Source of the DNA: Reticulitermes lucifugus
Taxonomy: Eukaryota; Arthropoda; Insecta; Blattodea; Rhinotermitidae
Length of the DNA stretch: 34,265 nt
Assembly (NCBI GenBank): GCA_026260175.1
Contig: JAKCWW010000438.1
Span: forward strand, 9,684 to 43,948
Direction of reading: 5' to 3'
The notes under the pieces are model-generated. The model was not told the DNA's origin. It did no database searches and was given only the letters and a program-made list of their open reading frames with translations. A program made the translations under genes and the position numbers. Positions 9,665 through 20,943 of the stretch are shown here, piece by piece (within the stretch, counting starts at the first letter, position 1; each line of letters starts with the position of its first letter).

Positions 9665-9905
9665 TTCCAAGTCCCTTAAATTCCGCAGACGAGTAGCCAG
9701 GTTCAACCTCCGGTTGCTTTCCTCGGGGAAAGAGGCCCGGAAGTTAGGCGAATTTGGTCTGGACTTTTGACCGAAGACATAATCGGCCACCGGTACCCCA
9801 GCCTGTAGCCGATTACTGGGCCTCCAATGACCGAACTAAACATCTGCCCAGAAGGCAGACGTTTAGCAAAGTTGGATTTATGTGGAATGAAAGTGGGACG
9901 GAGTT
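9665..9905. other. GC-richer patch, possible remnant of an unidentified repeat
   Basis: Composition is clearly richer in G and C than the flanks. On the minus strand one frame is open for roughly 65 codons without a Met, including NFRASFPEESNRRLNLATRL, and a plus-strand frame is open at 9754-9939. I recognise no domain in either. The patch may be an old transposon piece or a lone exon. Confidence 0.2.
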
Positions 9906-10116
9906 ACGTAAGACTAAAGATTTAGGAAATATGAGATAAATGAACGAATTTAATTTCATGAGTAGCCTTTATGACTGTCACTTGCTAGAATATGATATAA
10001 ATATATGTATGGTGTTTTATACGGGGCCACAAAATATTTGTCTTGCTTCTGTGCATGGTGATGAACATCTGTGTGTCTGGCTTTAAGCTTTTACTTGAGC
10101 CTATACTCTGTGAAGA
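9906..10116. other. Background DNA
   Basis: No recognised feature. Confidence 0.4.
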
Positions 10117-10136
10117 GACAGACAGACAGACAGACA
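10117..10136. repeat. GACA tetranucleotide microsatellite
   Basis: Five perfect GACA units. Confidence 0.85.
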
Positions 10137-10233
10137 CGAAGACTTGTGGTTCTCATGGCGATGAGAGACAAGGTTCTGTTTTGAAGACCGTGAGGCTTTG
10201 TGTAGTTTGGCAGATAAATATCTAGATTTTGGA

Positions 10234-10310
10234 GGAGTCTAATGCCTCCAAGTTCATTGTAGACGATTAGCCGCTTCTCTTACACTCTGAAGATGGAGGC
10301 ACTAGATTCC
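10234..10310. repeat. 17-bp inverted repeat with 43-bp loop
   Basis: GGAGTCTAATGCCTCCA (10234-10250) pairs with TGGAGGCACTAGATTCC (10294-10310), 15 of 17 positions. The loop carries a CTGAAGATGG-like block similar to the one inside the 5.1-kb fold-back element. It may be a small remnant of such an element. Confidence 0.55.
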
Positions 10311-12610
10311 CTTGCAACTTTCTTACTATCTATCAATTTAATCGACGTCACATTCCGTAAGACCGTAATTATTACACTCAGACAAAGAATTTATTTGGAG
10401 ACATTTATACAGAAACAACCAATCCTTAACTCTCGCCGGGTCCTTTTGTTCAGCGGGCTACCGTAGAGTATATAACATGTCATTGCGCTGTGGTATTTGT
10501 TGCGTCATAAAAACTCGACTGGAACGAATCTAATCTTCATTCATTTATACAATTTTCATTTTTATGGAGCGAGCAAAAGGGGGGAAGAGAGCGACGTTTT
10601 GTATATTTAACCAGGTGTTGAGTTCAAGCTGGATACTACCATGCGACTTTATGTATACGAAGCTGTGTGTAAACAGAATGCTGAAGGTCTGCATTATAAA
10701 GGGGACCCTATTTTAAATTTAATTTTCTTTAAGTAAGACATGGAAAGAAAATTAAGATAACGCTTATAAATGATGTAATGTTAATATAATTTCACGCCTG
10801 ATAAAAGCTGTTAATTTCAGTAAGTAGCATACATAACCACAGACAAGAGCGAAGTACTTAAATGGAGCCTCGTAGTGCCTACTTTGCGCAGAGTGTGATT
10901 GTGAGATTACCCAGCTTACAATGCAGTTTGCTGACGTCGAGAAACATCATGCCCTACGAATAAGACATTTAAATGTATCCCCCCAAATGCGATAATCTTA
11001 ATGGATATCTCTTTTAAATATAATGTTTAGAATTATGTCACGAAATACTGTACATTCTTACACTCACCCTACAATAACCGTGCTCCTTGCACGGTGACAT
11101 GGGGGTTGTAAAGTGGCAACTCATTCTCAAAAGTGTCCCACATAAAAGAAAACGGCCGACTCATTTCAACTAGAAAAAATCTTAAGAATCCATTGAGCAT
11201 GATAAAGAAGCAGTCTTTGAATTTCGGCTGCGTTAAAACCATAAGGACGCCATTCATGTACTGTGCGTGTTGTAATTCCCGTGAAGACGAGCCGACCATG
11301 ATGACAAGCATGCCAGAACTGACGCTGATGGTAAAATACGCTCGCTCAGATAATAAGGTAACTTCACTTGATACCTAGTAATTTGATTTATCAGTAGCGG
11401 AAAGTGTGAAAAACACTGTGTGTGGAGAGAAAGAACATTCAGTTTGGAATGTCAGGCAAAAATGCTGCCTGCAGAGCAATCTATATGTCTCACAGAGAAC
11501 CTGCCATCTGCAGTAGGAATTCTGATTGGAACACCCTACCAAGCTATATCGCCAATATATTCAAAAGGTGTCGTGTTCCATTTTTGGCTTAGACACCGGC
11601 TGTCTTAAATGTTTTGTAGTTTTTTCAACGCCTCCAGAAAAATACAGGAAATTTATCTTAAGTAGATTAGGACCGATTCCTTCCGCATCCTTTACAGTTC
11701 ATTATGTACTAGTCAGCCTTCCATCTGACGCTATATTGTAGGATATTGATAATAATACTAAGCAAATAATACGATTTTTCAATTCAATTATTTATTCATT
11801 TAGTGCGTATTCAGCATAATTAACAACTACAATGAGAGCACAATTAAAAAGGAAAACCACATTAACAATACCAATAATAGATGACAGGCCAGAAAAAATG
11901 GAGAAATGATTGTTTTACTCTGACTTATACAGACGTAACACAGAATTAGAGAAGACTGAAAAAACAAACTTGACATTTACTGTAATTTGAATTTAAGGCT
12001 CCATAAGCCTCAATTGCGGCGTTCGGAATACACACTGATTAAAATGAAGAGCTTCAACTGTAGACAAAGTAAGTTAAACCCGACATTTATAATAGCAAAA
12101 TTGCATCTAGTTGCTGGGCCCATTGTTACACAAGACGTAGCAGTAAGCAGTCATACAGGCATACCTCGACAGCTGCTTCGTCAGTGCATTAAATATAACC
12201 GGTTTATTTTACAAACAAAAAGTTAATATATGAGTATGAGACATATAAGTATTAATGAGAAACTGACAAGTAAGTTTAACGATACAACAATTTACAGAGG
12301 AAATGACATTTACAGAGGTCGTGTACTATTAGAAAATGTATTAAGATTTTCTAACAAAACAATGTACAACCACTAAAGAAGAAGAGATAAAAAATAAACA
12401 AATTTATTTCTTCGCAGGCTCTGTATATATAATATTTACTTCATAAATAATACTTCAAGAGATACTTTAATAAAACACTTGTAGGTTTAAATAACCCTTT
12501 AGACTTCTTACAATTTCATTTCAATTATCCACTACATACTCAAAGTTTTATTACCTAACTATTGCCGACCATGAGGTAGGTTCGTTGTTAAAATATAAAA
12601 CTGTACAAGG
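10311..12610. other. Long AT-rich stretch, nothing recognised
   Basis: About 2.3 kb without a recognisable gene or repeat family. Reading frames at 11069-11378, 11420-11741 and 11987-12226 are under 85 codons, overlap on both strands and carry no domain. An 11-base ATTTACAGAGG motif occurs twice near 12.3 kb. Confidence 0.45.
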
Positions 12611-12866
12611 CAAAGGTAAAGTTGTCAGTACGCATGCCATGAAGACATATGGGGACCCGTTCTGAGCCTTGGCACTAAATAGACGTAGATGATAAGCTTC
12701 AAGCCACGGCCACTTTACCCCATGGGAAAGAGTCCCCATTATCCTTCGAATAATAGGATTGGTGAGCCCCCGCAGCCGGTCTGCACGTTTAGGAGAAGAG
12801 AAAAATTTCTTGCCCCTGCCGGGAAACAAAGAGCGATTCTTCGGTTGTCCAGCCAGTAGACTAATC
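12611..12866 (-). mobile_element. SINE family 1, subtype B (alternative head), degenerate
   Basis: The low-coordinate end has the family tail (CAAAGGTAAAG at 12611-12621), followed by the family body (GCCATGAAGACATATGGGG, the CTTGGCACTA block, and the CCGGTCTGCACGTTTAGGAG block) and then CTTGCCCCTGCCGG. Instead of the tRNA-like head of the copies at 3.4 and 7.1 kb it continues into a head that resembles the copy at 33.8 kb (GTCCAGCCAGTAGACTAATC, compare GCCCAGCACCTAATCAAG). The 121-codon minus-strand frame here is SINE read-through. I saw no clear target duplication. Confidence 0.72.
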
Positions 12867-13459
12867 ATTATATTCTGTTTTAAACAGAAGAGGCACTGCC
12901 TTTTTATGAAGTTCATTTTCTGGAATTCAAGTAGTTCACTAGTGTGTAGGATGTAATGAAAACAGATTGACTTGATCTTTTCATGTTTTGTTTTGGAGTC
13001 TTTAGCATCGGATTCTGACTAAATAATGGCTGGTAGTTGTTCGTTCATGAATGAGGTGCCGAGTACAAAGGATTTCACTGCGTTTGTTGTCTGAACCACT
13101 TGCAGCAGGCTCAATTGTTCGAGGTCGGTTACCCACGTGAATTAGCTTGACAATCTCTCTCTCTCTCGCTCTTTCGATAGGTAAAATCATAATTCAGCGC
13201 CCAAGTATTATTTACTGTAAATACTACACAGTTAAGACGGCGAAACATTTCGGAATAATTCCTAGTTTTAAGACGTACATCAGGTCTGTGTTTATAGGAA
13301 GGGAATAAAAGTTTGTAGACGAGATAGTGTAATTAGTTGTTGCATGAATACCAAGACAAAGAGATCATCAGTCTGTCAGCAATAGTCAGATACTCAAAAG
13401 AATAATAGAAACGTTCTCCAATGTGGACTACGCGTGTTTTCCAAATGTTTTACTTGCAA
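12867..13459. other. Background DNA
   Basis: Contains a short CT repeat at about 13154-13167. Nothing else was recognised. Confidence 0.45.
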
Positions 13460-13482
13460 ATATATATATATATATATATATA
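13460..13482. repeat. AT dinucleotide repeat
   Basis: About eleven perfect TA units. Confidence 0.88.
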
Positions 13483-13739
13483 CATAATTAATCTTGACGC
13501 TCATTTATTGCAGATACGAATCCATTATTAGAAAGCTAAACGCACTAAGCAGAATATTTCAGTGCTTTAAACCACAGTGATAACTACATATACCAACTGC
13601 TCTAATATTAAAACTCTGCATTTTCCTAAATATTGTATTTGTACGTTTCGTATATTGCTCAGAATAAACAGTGATGGTATTCTTATACAGAATTAAATAT
13701 TTGGTCTTTGTAATGGAGACGGCGTGTGTTCTGTATTGT
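13483..13739. other. Background DNA
   Basis: No recognised feature. Confidence 0.4.
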
Positions 13740-14046
13740 GGAGCAGTGTTCTTCTGAGAAGCTAATGCCTCCTCACCTAGTCAAGAAATCACCAGCATTC
13801 CTAGTCAAGAAATCACCCACATTTTATGTTCATTACCGTGCACACAACAATCCTAACTTGTTGATATCCTGAACCACACGAATCCTGTCCACGCTCTCCC
13901 CCTACTTTATCCATTCTAATATTAACCTCACATCTCAGCCTAGATCTTCCAAATGGCCTCTTTTCTTCAGTTTTCCCCGCTAAAATACTTTATGTATTTC
14001 TCTCTCCCATATAAGTGGCACATATCCCGCCCATCTCATCATCAGT
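13740..14046 (-). pseudogene. LINE 3' end, degenerate, same family as 24.3 kb
   Basis: On the minus strand the segment starts with WAGYVPLIWERE, then GKTEEKRPFGRSRLRCEVNI, then RMDK. This follows the ORF2 C-terminal order WAGHVARM, GKPEGKRPLGRPRxRWEDNI, RMDL. The end of the frame (VCTVMNIK) is followed by the family's GGNGATTTCTTGACTAGG post-stop sequence and the GAAGCTAATGCCTCCTC block. Frames are shifted between blocks. An 18-bp stretch of the 3' region is duplicated with a 24-bp period (13776-13793 and 13800-13817). No TTAG tail remains. Confidence 0.75.
13776..13817. repeat. Tandem duplication inside the LINE 3' region
   Basis: CCTAGTCAAGAAATCACC occurs at 13776-13793 and again at 13800-13817. 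The other LINE copies in the window have it once, so it is a local duplication in this copy. Confidence 0.85.
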
Positions 14047-14092
14047 TTCCCTAACACTTGAAAATAAAAATATATTTATGATAACTATATTT

Positions 14093-14350
14093 CGACTCGT
14101 ATTACAAAAACGAACACATAGTTTCGGTACTTGGATCTTTTCCCGTCTTCGGGTGCAAATATGGAGAAACACACACACACACAGAGTTACACTTGACAGA
14201 AAGAGCTATTATGAATCTCTGGACGATGACTGCGAGCAGCTATTACTGACGAAACAGACTCTGTAGGTGTCTACCCCGCTTTCACCTGAGGGAGAAAACA
14301 GATCCAGTTACTGAAACGTCGGTTTCTTCTTTTTTAATACAAGACGACGG
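14093..14350. mobile_element. Third fold-back element, about 67-bp imperfect arms
   Basis: The arm at 14093-14159 read in reverse complement aligns with 14280-14348. Matching blocks are CACC(C/T)GA, AGATCCA, (C/T)TGAAAC or CCGAAAC, and TAATAC(G/A)AG(T/A)CG, with small gaps. The right arm holds GAAACGTCGG at 14313-14322. The loop contains an AC repeat (14169-14183). There is no coding capacity. It lies less than 50 bp from the LINE end at 13.74-14.05 kb, so one may have inserted near the other. Confidence 0.65.
14169..14183. repeat. AC dinucleotide repeat
   Basis: About seven AC units inside the loop of the fold-back element. Confidence 0.8.
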
Positions 14351-15690
14351 ACAGAGTGTAGGAGCCAGGAAATAAACAAATTTCAGAAGGCTTTAGATAT
14401 GGACTGACGGTATACACTATTGTGAAAGCGAAACTGTCAGGGTTTGAATAACTTTCACAACAAGTAATAATGACTACAATGAAGATAAATTAAATGCAAG
14501 TTACATTTTTACTGTAAATTAATATTTTTCCTAAAATTCTTTATTAGGAATTTAAATTTTGAATGGAAGAAAAGTAACCATGAAGACTATTTACCGTACT
14601 GTGTTACATTAAGCTGACATAATCTAAATTTTTACAGAAACTGTGAGGGACCTTGAAACACTGTCCATTACTCAGCCAAGAAACCTTGACACAAATACGC
14701 GTAAGTTACGCATTGTCACACAATACCGTTGTCGACGAAACAAAGTCAGGAAGAGACAAAATTTTCACTAATATGTACAGCTACAAATATAATATCTTAT
14801 GTTTTGTTCAATTAAAACATTGTTACTTATTTACAATTCCTGCAGGATTTTGATTTTCATTCAGTGGTCGGACAATCGCGGGTGAAGTGAATATCTATCC
14901 CCTTTTATATTCATGTGGATGTGTACATGAAATCGTATCCTATAATGAAATACTTGAATACACTATCTGCAAATTTATTACTTTCTGTTTTTTGTTAAAA
15001 CAAAATATTGATATTCTAAGCACGTTTGGATTTATTAACAAATAAAACCAAATAAAATAAAGTACATTCAAGTTAGAGTATCAGAATTATACATAAGTAA
15101 CTATAATCCCCAAATATGTGTTTCGTAATGAAGATAAATTACAGTGCTTTATTTAACATTTTTAATACTGAGCACTAAAAGGAGGGCGTATTTTATGTGG
15201 TCAACAACGCTATATACAACGCACAGTAGTCAACTGCATTTAAGTTTGGTTCTGAAATATTTCCATGCTCAGCACCTTCTGCTGCTGCAACTTCCTTCAT
15301 CACAATCATTGTTCAAGTACGAGTGGGAAGAAGCAAAAACTCAGCTTTGGTTATAGACCTTAAAATGCCGGTGCTCTTAAAGATTCGATAGGATATTAAG
15401 CATTGCGGAAAGCAATTTTTAAAAGCAATATGTGTGTATTTTTCATTTAAAAGTCGTAACAGCACAAGAGGCAGCTATTTTTTTGTCAAAAAGTGTCCTA
15501 AAATTCAGGGTATAATCATAGGCAATTTTATTACCTTACGAAAAGAAATGTCAGTATCATGAACATCAACTTTCTTATCTGAACACTTTATGAGTAATAT
15601 CCCAATTCCCAATGTGTAAAGCGAGGTTATATCTTTAAAGGATCCTATAAAAATCGCAGTACATGAGAATTACAAAGAAAAAATTCTTAA
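14351..15690. other. AT-rich background
   Basis: Short chance frames only (66 and 70 codons at 14653-14853 and 15144-15356). No repeat was recognised. Confidence 0.45.
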
Positions 15691-15693
15691 TTA

Positions 15694-15860
15694 GGCGCCT
15701 TCGCAAAATTGCGAAAGCGACTATTAGCTTAACATGTCCGTCTTCAGTCTGTATGTCTGTCAGTCCGCACGGAACTACTCGCCTCCCACTGGACAGATTT
15801 TCATGACATTTGGTATTCTAAGACTTTTCGAAAATCTGTCGGAAAAACGTAACTTTGATT
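15694..15860 (+). repeat. Probable old dispersed repeat beginning with a hairpin
   Basis: It begins with an 11-bp stem of CGCCTTCGCAA against TTGCGAAAGCG around a 2-base loop (15696-15719, one mismatch). A TCTGTATGTCTGTCAGTCCG block and CGGAACTACTC..CACTGGACAGATTTTCATGACATTTGGTAT follow. The GGAACTACTC then GATTTTxATGAxATTTGGTAT wording is one I associate with dispersed transposon-derived repeats in many insect genomes. That is recall, not a search. The 3' boundary is unclear and may run to about 16050. Confidence 0.4.
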
Positions 15861-17164
15861 AAAAGCTGACAAGAATAACAGGCACTTTATATGTAGACCT
15901 ATGTACATTTATGGCGATATCTTGTTGAATTCTTCTTAGAATGAGAAACTTTATAGACAGTGTTGTAGAGAAAAATCAAAATACATTTCGTGTTCAATAC
16001 TTTTTTCCGAAAATCGTGCCGTTTATGAGATAAAGTGGAAAAATGTGGTAGAACCAAACAGGCCACAAATGACAATATAATACGGCGCAGAAAAATGCGA
16101 TTTGCATGCCGAGTAACTAAGGCAAGAATGCAGATAAAACCCATAATATTTAATACTTATTCCTTTGGAACTGATTAATTCCGTCTGATCCCGTAACGTG
16201 TGTCACCGCATCACTTAAAAAACATGACAAACTGTGCAATGACGTATCCGTCTTTACGATCCGTTTAGTCAGACTGTAGTCTAAAGAAGGTCATGAGCAA
16301 ACGAACATTCCTTTGTCTCAGTGCAGCGTTTGTATGTAATGAATGAAGATATTTCGAATTCGTTGTAATATAATTTCTTTTACAAACTGGCGCGTAAAAT
16401 TTGCACATTTCTCTTGCCTGCTAATTGAAATTTTGAATTAACAGAGAAAGTATTATTTATATGAAACTATATGGTTTACTGTGGTTAGTGTACGTAGTTT
16501 CATTAAATAGTTCGATGTTAGTAAGAAATGAACAAGAAATATTGAGTTCCCACTACAACAATGGTTATGCAAACAATGTTATATTATACGTAAATTGCCT
16601 GTCTTTTTTTTATTCCTAAGACGTTAAGCGTCTTACACTATACAATATGCGGTAAGTTACATTTATATTCGTAATAATAATATGTTATATTCAATTGCAT
16701 TAAAGATTAAGGAGTTCCCATAACTGTGACAGTCAGAATATCGAAGTTTTAAAACGTAATAAATGACAGTATTTCTTCCACATCGCAAAAACGACGAAGT
16801 ATAAAATGTATTTTATTAAATGTTAAGTTTTGAAGTACACAAATTGGTGACTACTTTCTGTAACTTTGAAGGCGTCAATAAAATGCGTTCACTTCAGTTT
16901 TGATCACAAGTTAGTGGCTAGGTTACTGGGCCGTTTATGACTCACTTCCAGTAATTTAATTGCAGCGCGATCCTTACGTAACACAAGCTGAATGCCTATT
17001 CGCACACACTGATAAGACTGAAGAAAACTTCACATCCGTAACCTGCGCGTCACAGGCTAAATTGTTGTTCATGAATAATAATTACAGTATAACAAAGAAG
17101 AATAGATTCCATGAAAAGTCTTAGCAAACGTGTTGCGAGAGTACGGTTCTTTAACTGGTTCTGT
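15861..17164. other. AT-rich background
   Basis: The 81-codon frame at 15899-16144 (minus) and other short frames have no domain. Confidence 0.4.
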
Positions 17165-17540
17165 TAGGCAGCATGCAGAGATGAAATCGATCCACTGCTA
17201 TCGTGTTTCACAGACCAGGTATTGTTTCGATTAAACAGAAATATAAACATCCAAAATAAAAAATACTGGCCAGTGCTCAACCCCAGTATATTACACGAGG
17301 TGCAATTACATGACATTAAATGTGAAGTACAGTGTTCTGTGAGCGAAACAAGAATAATCAAAATCACCTTCTTTCCGGGCACAATAAGTTCGGAAAAGTA
17401 AAAACCACGTATTTTCCCACCATTTTCCGAAAATTTAAGCAATGAGGAAAATGAATACGGGTGCCTCCAGGATGACTGTGCAACCATCTATGCATCCAAT
17501 ATTTCAATGGCCACCTCAAGTAACATTTTCGGGGGCCGAA
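17165..17540. other. Background DNA with a 107-codon minus-strand frame of no known family
   Basis: The frame 17164-17487 (minus) starts MVAQSSWRHPYSFSSLLKFS and has one hydrophobic stretch near residues 83-93. Length is near what chance gives in DNA of this composition over 34 kb on two strands. I do not call it a gene. Confidence 0.3.
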
Positions 17541-17544
17541 CAAT

Positions 17545-17620
17545 TAGATGTCCTGGGAGCTGAGGACCTGTTAGCTTCTCAAGGACTCTGCTCCATGGAG
17601 TTAGTTAGTTAGTTAGTTAG
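17545..17620 (+). mobile_element. LINE 3' terminus with (TTAG)5 tail
   Basis: Only the final part of the LINE 3' region is present. One frame reads LGAEDLLASQGLCSMELVS, matching the 3' ends at 8.8 and 24.3 kb (EGICSVNLV and its complement). It ends in five perfect TTAG units at 17601-17620, the simple-repeat tail of this LINE family; the 24.3-kb copy ends in a similar, decayed tail. The 5' boundary is not clear and I saw no target duplication. Confidence 0.75.
17601..17620 (+). repeat. (TTAG)5 LINE tail
   Basis: Five TTAG units. This is a tetramer, not the insect telomere pentamer TTAGG, and sits at the 3' end of a LINE fragment. Confidence 0.85.
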
Positions 17621-17985
17621 AGTGGCCTGCTCGTTCACTCGTCCTGACGCCATGTGATTATTATCTGTGATGACGTATGAAGGACAACATTTATAGAAGC
17701 AATACCCATACACAGAAGTCGACCTTTAAATCAATCGTCATGTACGCAGTATAAACAACTTCAAAGAAGAACCTCAAGCAGTTTTGTAATAATATGTTCA
17801 ACAGCTGTCAAACTTGTTTGAATGTTTAAGGTGGTCCTTCCAGCACGCTTCAACATGCAGTAATTTATATTATACAACACAAAGTGTTAATGTAGATACC
17901 ATGAGATGGTCCCACGATAAGTTGAACACCTGTGCATGCCTAGTTACATTGGCAGAATAGATGCGTACAAGTAAGGGTTTTCTCC
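17621..17985. other. Background DNA
   Basis: No recognised feature. Confidence 0.4.
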
Positions 17986-17989
17986 TTCT

Positions 17990-18291
17990 GGCCCAAAAAT
18001 ATCATGGCAAAGAAGAGAAAGGCCCAGAGGCTTTTTTGTAGAAAAACTTGAAGGAAAGAAATATCTTTGAAGACATAAGTGTAGATGAGAGCATAATGTC
18101 CAAATATGGATCTGAAATAGGGTGGAAATGCGTGGAATGGAGTAATTTCGCTCAGCACAGAGACAAGTGGCAGGATCTTGTAAGCACGGCAATGAAACTT
18201 CGGTTGGCATAAAATGCCAGGAATTTCTTGACTAGCATGGGTACTATTATTAGCGTTTGGGGAAGAAGTCTGCTCCTCGAAATTAGGTACT
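17990..18291 (+). pseudogene. Degenerate LINE 3' end, ORF2 C-terminus to near 3' terminus
   Basis: The frame gives EIGWKCVEWSNFAQHRDKW, then QDLVSTAMKLRLA and a TAA at 18210-18212. This matches the family pattern EIGW..(D)W..LAQDRDKW..LVNTVMNLRVP-stop. The post-stop sequence (AAAATGCCAGGAATTTCTTGACTAGC) agrees with the copies at 8.7, 13.8 and 24.3 kb, and the end resembles GEEVCSSKLGT (compare EGLCSMELVS). The upstream part is frameshifted (ATGGATCTGAAATAGGG out of phase). The 122-codon minus-strand frame across it is antisense shadow. Confidence 0.75.
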
Positions 18292-20580
18292 ACCATACAT
18301 ACCCACACCGATGGATAAGAGTGAGTCTTTTCTGGTTTATGGTTTGATTATTTGGTATCTACCACATTACGTATTAGATTCACTTTAATTATTGCAGTCA
18401 TTGCCTTCCCTTAAATTTGTGCAAATGCACTCATGATATAGGGTTTTTTTGGCATATGGAGCCAGTCATGAACAGGAGGGGTTGGAAAGAATGGGTTCTA
18501 CTTAAACGTATTATCATAATAGCAATTACACGACGCATGAACGACTGTGATAATTTTAATTAGAGTTTAACGTGTAAATTTAAAGACCCATATTAAGTGA
18601 TTCTTTTCACACCACGTCGTATCTCAAGGCCAGGCTACGGATACAGCAAAAGGCAACTAGACAAAGACAGTAGCTGCGAATATATTAAAAAAATGGTCGC
18701 GGGTATCTGATAAGGGGTGATTCCATCTTTTAGAGTGGTCGGATGTTAAAAACTTCTCAGTACCATACAAAGGACTTTATGGCGAAATGTCACAGAGAGC
18801 TCCGGGCGTGGGCAGATTTCCTGACACAAATTAACAACGGCGAAAAACATTATAATTTGGAAATTTGGACGCCTGGAGTGTCTAGAGGGTAGGATAATTG
18901 AAACCAATAGCAGCGCATTAGCAAAGTATAATATACATTCGAATAACAGAAATACGATCAAGAGGGACACGGATGTCAAAGAAAATACGGCAAGATGGTT
19001 TAGGATGAATTCAACTGGTAAATAACACAGTCCAGTAGTGGGGTGTTGTGAACATGAAAGCATAACTCAGGATATCAAAACAAAAATAAAGATGATTTAG
19101 ATTGCCTTACCGACTCTCAGCTTCCATAACACAAGCCTAGTCCAGTTCAGTCTAGTTGTTCAGTTGTGTACTCCATCTATTCAGAAACTCAGCAAAAACC
19201 TAGAGCGGGGGTGGTGTGTGAAAGTTTATGATGTAAATAAATAAAAGGAAGTGGGGCAGCATCCTATTAAAACTTTGAGGAAAACTTTTCTCGGTTTATT
19301 CACTTAAAACTCTGCGTTGATTTATGTATAAGTAATTTGACTGTAGGGATATATTAGTAAGAATTAAATGCCCCACCTAAGTAAAGTATATGCTTATAGG
19401 ATTAGGCAGTAAAAGCAGCACTTAGCTGCAGTGGGGACATCTACATGGCGAACGAGATAGTACCACGATGCAAAAGAATGTGGGCTCAGTAAATCATGAT
19501 GAAAATATCGCCTCGTTAATGTGTGCTAACGTATTTATGGGCGATAAATCTGTTGGAATGTATTGTCTGTGATGTTGGGACTACTGGAAGGAATCACTGC
19601 GTGAGATCGTCGTGTGGTTGGCTGCTTGTTAGGAAAGTACCGCAAAAACAAATTAAACACGACTGTTGTAATAATATGAGAGCAGGTAGGGTGGTCATGT
19701 TAAGTTGGCAACCAAATCCAGGCTGACCACAAGAGCCTACTGAATTATCTTCTCCTCCCCCTTGCTTATACAAAAAACATAATGGAAAACAATATGATAA
19801 TAAAATCCTATGTAATCCCGTGGCCACTGACATGCATTGTCAGAACGAGTAAGTCTATACGGCGCTATTGAAAATCCATTACCTCGAAATTGTTGAAATT
19901 ATAAACGGTTTGTGCCTCGATTGTTCAAAGGCAATTCTGATAGGGGTGTACTTACTGCATGGAGGGCGAAAATGTGTTTCCTCTGGCGTCCTGCTGGAAA
20001 ATGACGTGTAGTTTGAAACTGATGTGAGGTATAGTATGTCGGAATTTACTTGCTTATTTGCTGAGCAAGATCGTGTTTATAGTTTATTATACTGTCTTCT
20101 CACAAGGTGCATAAACTGAGTAATAAGAGAGAGAATGTGTTTATCTGATATTCAAAAATACTTAAATCAAAATTCAGCGAATAATTGACCGCCCCACTTA
20201 AATATATTTGAATATTTTTTAGTATTTTTTTAAGAACATTGTGATGTGAGCTGCTTCTTTTTCTTCGGCTCCTTGAGCATCAAGCAATATTTTTAGAAGA
20301 CGTGTTGGAGTTGTCGAACAGTTCTGATGCTCCTACCCATTAAATGGTCCGAGTGATATACTTTTATTCTTGAGGCGACTGCATGAATTTGCGAAACCTC
20401 GAAGTACGAACCCGCGAAAAGTGAGGGAGGACTCTATTTTATTACCTGCCAATATTTTTAAAATTGCCAGTTTCGCAAAAAGCCTTGTTGAAACAAGTAA
20501 GAAACATTATATTTATTCGATGTTTGACTAACAAAGGAATGTTTCTCCAAAACACTGCAACCACAGAACAAACCGAATCC
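18292..20580. other. Long stretch without a recognised gene
   Basis: Frames at 18746-19063 (minus, 105 codons, hydrophobic) and 19523-19833 on both strands carry no domain I know. No SINE or LINE block was recognised between 18.3 and 20.6 kb. Confidence 0.4.
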
Positions 20581-20943
20581 TCACAACTGCTTGAAATTGG
20601 TGAAACTTTTAGCCACGTAACCCAATACGCGCCAAATTACTAAGCGTGTTAGATGTTGCATCATATATAACCGTCCAAGTATTTGCCAGTCATGTGACTC
20701 CATGTTAAGAACACATCTGAAATTATTGCAGTGCTGATAAATTACTGCCCGACGTTTGGTGTACAGAGGTACTGAAGTACCAATAAACAATGTATAGGGA
20801 CACATAAGGCCAGTACACATAAATCTAATTCGCGGTGTTCCTTGTGGAACAAACGCTGTTATCCTCATTTCGGAGGGGAAAGATGCTGGTCCGTATGTGT
20901 GGAACACGATTAGATTAGCAAGCGTTAATGAATATGTCCTCAC
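20581..20943 (-). other. 120-codon open frame, no family recognised
   Basis: This is one of the longest frames not explained by a repeat. It starts MRTYSLTLANLIVFHTYGPA, is Cys-containing (five Cys) and without a clear signal peptide or repeat. With stop codons this common in AT-rich DNA, about one frame of this length is expected by chance in a window this size. No splice or polyadenylation context supports a gene. It could be a single exon, but I do not support that. Confidence 0.15.

Noticed and set aside
10117..10136. CRISPR-like short repeats
   Set aside because: Simple GACA microsatellite; no regularly spaced repeats with unique spacers anywhere in the window, and the DNA is eukaryotic in character.
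12551..12916. 121-codon minus-strand open frame
   Set aside because: Read-through of the degenerate SINE at 12611-12866.
17601..17620. Interstitial telomere repeat
   Set aside because: The unit is TTAG, not TTAGG, and it is the tail of a LINE fragment.
17940..18308. 122-codon and 88-codon minus-strand frames
   Set aside because: Antisense to a plus-strand LINE ORF2 remnant whose sense frame matches the family.
18746..19063. 105-codon hydrophobic minus-strand frame as a membrane protein exon
   Set aside because: No domain, no splice context and a length close to chance expectation; hydrophobic bias follows from AT-rich codons.
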